From the NCBI GenBank assembly GCA_000381585.1, contig KB906738.1, forward strand, positions 62,001 to 126,000: a DNA stretch of 64,000 bases. The letters are read 5' to 3'. Below, piece after piece: positions 60,692 to 64,000 of this stretch; within the stretch, counting starts at the first letter, position 1, and every line of letters starts with the position of its first letter. The position numbers and the translations under genes were made by a program. The notes beneath the pieces are model-generated. The model did not search any database, was not told where the DNA came from, and worked only from the letters and a program-made list of their open reading frames with translations. Source of the stretch: Acidobacteriaceae bacterium KBS 83. GTDB taxonomy: Bacteria > Acidobacteriota > Terriglobia > Terriglobales > Acidobacteriaceae.

Positions 60692-61178
60692 ATGCCTGCC
60701 GAGCCCTTGCCGCGAAGTGTGGCTGAAGCCGACGATCCGGCCTACTGGTTTCTCAACACTCTCAATATTGTGAAAGCAACCACCGAATCCACGCGCGGCG
60801 CTTATTCGATGATTTGCAGCATATCGCCTCCTGGCCATGAGACGCCCTATCATCTCCACCACGAAGAGGATGAGGCGTTCTATGTCCTGGACGGAGAGTT
60901 CACCTTTTTTAGCGAGGGCAAGAAGACAATCCTTTGTTCAGGCGGCTACATCTTCCTGCCGCGTGGTATTCCGCATGGCATTCGCTGCACGGGTTCAGCT
61001 CCTTCTTCGATGCTTATTCTGGGCGATGCCCGGCGGCGGCTTTGTGGGAATGATGTTAGAGATGGCGGAGCCTGCGAAGGAGCGCGTGATGCCGCCGCCT
61101 ACGGCACCGGATATTGAGAAGCTGACAGGGCTCTGCGCCAAGTACAAGATCGACATTCTTGGGCCGCTGCCGGAGTGA
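60692..61178 (+). pseudogene. Cupin-domain protein interrupted by a frameshift
   Basis: The first frame from ATG 60692 codes for a complete cupin barrel beginning (GAYSMICSISPPGHETPYHL, HHEEDEAFYVLDGEFTFFSEG, and FLPRGIPHGIRCTG with metal-binding His/Glu). It leaves the family pattern after SSMLIL near 61020. A second frame resumes with AMPGGGFVGMMLEMAEPAKE and runs to the stop at 61178. Removing one base of the GGG at about 61020-61024 would restore one protein of about 161 residues. Either a real frameshift or a sequencing error. The upstream ATG has AAGGAG about eight bases before it. Confidence 0.82.
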
Positions 61179-61360
61179 GGCGGGCCCGTCAGAGATCGCT
61201 TTTTTTCGCGATTTTCATATATTGGCTATATCAATGCGTCTGTTTGCCGTTTCTGCGTCTTTGATATGAACTCGGACGTGCTGGGGAGACGGATACAAAG
61301 GTGCGGGCAATCCAAATGCGATACTTCGGAAAGATGAGAATCGTGGAGCGAGATTGACGA

Positions 61361-62428
61361 ATGGATGGACCCAACGAGCTGAACGAAGTTGTTCTTCCTC
61401 AGACGGTGGTCGCTCCGCTCACTCGCGCGGCGATCTTTCTGGTGGTCAGTATTCGCCAGGACCAGGATTCCTACGCGCTTCTGCGCTCATTCTTTGCCGA
61501 CCTTGCCGGACTCATACGCGCCGTTGAATTTCGCGACATTGAGGCGGGCCTTACGTGCATCGCGGGCATCGGTTCTGATGCCTGGGACAAACTCTTTGGA
61601 TCGCCCCGCCCCGCTGAACTTCACCCGTTTCGAGAGATTCGTTCCGGTGACCGGCACGCCATTTCTACTCCTGGCGACATCTTGTTCCACATCCGAGCCA
61701 AACGCATGGATCTCTGTTTTGAGTTAGCGGCTCAAATCATGGAGAGGATCGGTGACACCGTTTCCGTTGCCGACGAGGTTCATGGCTTTCGATATTTTGA
61801 GGATCGCGATGTCATCGGGTTCGTTGATGGCACGGAGAATCCACGTGGGGACGCGGCGCGCGAGGCTGTGATTATCGGTGACGAAGATCCGACCTTTGCA
61901 GGCGGCAGCTATGTCATCGTGCAGAAGTACCTGCACGACATGAAGGGATGGAATGCGCTTCCGGTTGAGGCGCAGGAACGGATTATTGGCCGCAGGAAGC
62001 TTTCAGACATCGAGTTAGACGATGCCGAGAAACCTGCGTCGGCCCATAATGCGCTGACTGTCATCGAGGAGAATGGAAAAGAACTCAAGATTTTGAGAGA
62101 TAACATGCCCTTCGGTCGGCCAGGCCACGGCGAATTCGGGACGTACTTCATCGGCTATAGCCGCACTCCGCGCATCACAGAGACGATGCTTCAGAACATG
62201 TTCGTCGGTCGGCCTCCCGGCAATTATGACCGGCTGCTCGATTTCAGCCGCGCGGTTACTGGTAGCTTGTTTTTTGTGCCGTCCGCAACGTTTCTCGACA
62301 ACTTGGGCGAGGCGGCGCCGGATATCACGGCGATCACTGAGTCGCTTACTTCCGACACGCTTCAAGCATCGTCCGCGCCGGATACATCACTCAGAATAGG
62401 ATTACTTAAAGGAGAGAAGGATGAATAA
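61361..62428 (+). CDS. DyP-type heme peroxidase, encapsulin cargo
   Basis: 355 residues. The family signature GFVDGTENP carries the distal Asp156; the proximal heme ligand is probably His229 (EKPASAHNAL), and the distal Arg is Arg246 (ILRDNMPFG). The length and the IFLVVSI start fit the DyP B group. The C-terminal tail (about 321-355) is flexible and ends with TSLRIGLLKGEKD, an encapsulin cargo-loading peptide in the style of SLxIGSLKG. It therefore should be packed into the shell made by the next gene, which overlaps by eight bases. A leaderless or distant promoter in the 180-base gap upstream is not clear. Confidence 0.95.
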   Translation: MDGPNELNEVVLPQTVVAPLTRAAIFLVVSIRQDQDSYALLRSFFADLAGLIRAVEFRDIEAGLTCIAGIGSDAWDKLFGSPRPAELHPFREIRSGDRHAISTPGDILFHIRAKRMDLCFELAAQIMERIGDTVSVADEVHGFRYFEDRDVIGFVDGTENPRGDAAREAVIIGDEDPTFAGGSYVIVQKYLHDMKGWNALPVEAQERIIGRRKLSDIELDDAEKPASAHNALTVIEENGKELKILRDNMPFGRPGHGEFGTYFIGYSRTPRITETMLQNMFVGRPPGNYDRLLDFSRAVTGSLFFVPSATFLDNLGEAAPDITAITESLTSDTLQASSAPDTSLRIGLLKGEKDE

Positions 62429-63230
62429 CCTCCATCGGGGGCTAGCGCCAATCTCTGATGCTGCATGGTCGCAGATTGAAGAAGAGACAACGAGGACGGT
62501 GAAGCGGTATCTGGCCGGACGACGGGTTGTTGACGTTCCTCCGCCGGGAGGAATTGCCTTACCTGGAGTTGCGACTGGGCACGTGCGGTCGATCTCCGCT
62601 CCCGGAGAGGGCATCATCGCAGGGCGGCGCGAGGTCAAACCGCTCGTGGAGCTACGGGTGCCCTTTGAACTATCCCGTCAGGCAATCGATGACGTGGAGC
62701 GTGGATCAAATGACTCCGATTGGCAGCCCGCAAAGGCGGCCGCGAAGACGCTCGCCTTTGCCGAAGACCGCGCCATCTTCAACGGATACCACGAAGCCGA
62801 GATCGAGGGCATTCGTGAAGGGTCCAACAATCAGATCGTCACACTTCCCGCGGATGTGCGCGATTATCCGGACGCGGTGGCACAGGCACTGAGCCAATTA
62901 CGCCTTGTAGGTGTAAATGGACCTTATTCGGTTTTGCTTGGAGCCGATGAGTATACGGCACTCGCCGAGATACGCGATCACGGATATCCCGTCCTCGAAC
63001 ACGTCAAGCGCATCGTTGATGGCAACCTCGTCTGGGCACCGGCGATCGAGGGTGCGTTCGTCTTGACTACACGAGGCGGTGATTTCGAGCTCAACATCGG
63101 GCAGGACATTTCGATCGGATATCTGAGCCATACCGATTCGCATGTAAGGCTGTATCTCCAGGAGACATTTGTTTTCCGAGTCCTTACCAGCGAAGCCTCT
63201 GTTGTGTTGTCGCCGTCGCAGAAATCTTGA
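62421..63230 (+). CDS. Family 1 encapsulin nanocompartment shell protein
   Basis: 269 residues, the standard length for family 1 encapsulins with an HK97-like fold. Diagnostic segments are the start MNNLHRGLAPISDAAWSQIE, ARTVKRYLAGRRVVDVPPPG-like region, VELRVPFELSRQAIDDVERG, and AAKTLAFAEDRAIFNGY. The E-loop and A-domain segments follow, with SVLLGADEYTALAE and FVLTTRGGDFELNIGQDISIGYLSH, then the C-terminal LYLQETFVFRVLTSEA. The overlap with the DyP gene (ATGAATAACC within the DyP end) couples their translation. It assembles into a hollow capsid that holds the peroxidase. Confidence 0.96.
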   Translation: MNNLHRGLAPISDAAWSQIEEETTRTVKRYLAGRRVVDVPPPGGIALPGVATGHVRSISAPGEGIIAGRREVKPLVELRVPFELSRQAIDDVERGSNDSDWQPAKAAAKTLAFAEDRAIFNGYHEAEIEGIREGSNNQIVTLPADVRDYPDAVAQALSQLRLVGVNGPYSVLLGADEYTALAEIRDHGYPVLEHVKRIVDGNLVWAPAIEGAFVLTTRGGDFELNIGQDISIGYLSHTDSHVRLYLQETFVFRVLTSEASVVLSPSQKS

Positions 63231-63547
63231 AAGGTGCGAGTGTTGCAAGAAGGTGTGCCCATCTGACGCGTTACCGCCGCCTGCCCTCGACGCATAGCCA
63301 TACAAGAAGCTGCCATGCATCTGCAGTCTGTCTCATGTTCCATTCTTGACAAACGGGTGAAGCCGCCGTAGCTTCCCATCACATCCGGTTTTGCGGGCAC
63401 AAGATCCGCTGGCCGCTGCTGGGTTTTAGAGTCTTCTTCTCAGGCTCCGTTCCCAATCACTCAGCGATCTATGGAGGTTGTACCTCCTATCGTCGATCTG
63501 GATCGAGCGGGATGATTTTGCCCACCATGATCTAACCGGAGATCCTT
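63231..63547. other. Intergenic region before the last gene
   Basis: About 320 bases. A TTGACA-like hexamer occurs at 63347-63352 (TTGACA) but no good -10 sits 17 bases behind it. No hairpin terminator for the encapsulin operon was seen. GGAG lies six bases before the ATG at 63548. Confidence 0.4.
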
Positions 63548-64000
63548 ATGGCGCCGCCCTCTGAGAATTCTGGAAACAGCTCTGAGAAGAATTACAGATT
63601 TTCCATTCAAAAAGCCGCGGAAAGCCATGTCGATGAAATTCTGGCACGCCGCGAGCGGGCCCGTGCTACCCGTGCGGCAGCACTTGCGTCGCATACTGAA
63701 CCGATCTCGATCAAGACAGAACTGACGAGAGTTCGGCCGACCGAAGGCGTAACTGACGCGGCTGCGGCGCCCACCGCAGTCAACAGCGCGCAGACGGCGG
63801 GCTATCTGCTTGCCGTTGGCGACTCCTGGTTCGACTATCCCATCCATGATGTGTTGACCAGGCTGGACGACAACTACGGTTACAACATCGAATCCGCCGC
63901 TCACAAAGGTGATCCGATTGAGGCGATGGTTTCGCACTCCGGGCAACTGGACAAATTTGCGCGCTGCATGGACAAACTCGTCGCCATCGGCGCAAGTCCA
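63548..64000 (+). CDS. SGNH/GDSL hydrolase-like protein (N-terminal part, cut by window edge)
   Basis: The frame is open from ATG 63548 (GGAG six bases upstream) to the window edge, 151 codons. Residues 1-85 are charged, helical and probably disordered (AAESHVDEILARRERARATR). From about residue 87 the block GYLLAVGDSWFDYPIHDVLT appears, with the Gly-Asp-Ser of SGNH hydrolases, followed by YGYNIESAAHKGDPIEAMV. No signal peptide is present. It follows the encapsulin gene, but the 317-base gap does not support cotranscription. Function beyond the fold hint is open. Confidence 0.75.
   Translation, partial: MAPPSENSGNSSEKNYRFSIQKAAESHVDEILARRERARATRAAALASHTEPISIKTELTRVRPTEGVTDAAAAPTAVNSAQTAGYLLAVGDSWFDYPIHDVLTRLDDNYGYNIESAAHKGDPIEAMVSHSGQLDKFARCMDKLVAIGASP

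Noticed and set aside
1-64000. tRNA, rRNA, CRISPR arrays, prophage or intact insertion sequences
   Set aside because: No cloverleaf-like segment, regularly spaced repeat, transposase or integrase was found in the gaps or frames read.

Overview
The window reads as the chromosome of a heterotrophic soil Acidobacteriota (Terriglobales/Acidobacteriaceae-like). This is inferred from gene content and sequence style: high GC, an ADOP-type ABC permease (a family expanded in Acidobacteria), bactofilin, secreted glycan-active enzymes and a sulfatase, a long nuo operon, and an ATP synthase Fo cluster that stands apart from F1. No rRNA, tRNA, CRISPR array, prophage or intact insertion sequence was found. 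Coding density is high and most intergenic gaps are short.

Layout. 1-9.9 kb: an ABC permease cut by the left edge, a secreted protein, bactofilin with a methyltransferase-like partner, an MFS transporter, a radical SAM protein, a secreted GH130-like glycosidase, an SDR oxidoreductase, an XRE regulator, a YkgJ-type cysteine cluster protein and a YtxH protein. 10-15 kb: a small conserved protein converging with a RibBA-type riboflavin enzyme whose GTP cyclohydrolase half looks degenerate, then a methyltransferase, a HAD hydrolase and an aminotransferase. 15-21 kb: an orphan hybrid sensor kinase, and a Tat-exported sulfatase bracketed by an ~80 bp direct repeat. 21-25 kb: a metallopeptidase/ATP-grasp ligase pair, the best candidate here for an uncharacterised biochemical system, then a receiver-ATPase regulator and an MBL hydrolase. 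25-29.5 kb: an NRPS-like adenylation-thiolation protein that has lost its adenylation motifs, a GH5-like glycosidase and a probably frameshifted exported protein. 29.5-36.5 kb: mutS, a membrane protein, nagZ, anmK and a peptide-binding lipoprotein in one tight run that links mismatch repair with cell-wall recycling. 36.7-41 kb: a Crp-like regulator, a YmdB-type phosphoesterase, an Rrf2 regulator and lysS.

41-45 kb holds the Fo part of ATP synthase (atpZ, an AtpI-like gene, atpB, atpE) and an ABC exporter pair. 44.8-58.7 kb is a complex I operon on the minus strand (nuoA-C-D-orf-E-F-G-H-J-K-L-M-N) behind a recognisable sigma70-type promoter. It lacks nuoB and nuoI, so those two core Fe-S subunits must be encoded elsewhere. 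58.9-64 kb carries a hypothetical gene, thiS, a phosphoesterase, a frameshifted cupin gene, a DyP peroxidase with a C-terminal encapsulin-targeting tail overlapping the encapsulin shell gene, and an SGNH-like gene cut by the right edge.

Start codons were chosen from Shine-Dalgarno spacing, neighbour overlap and signal-peptide position. Where they differ from the longest reading frame the entry says so.
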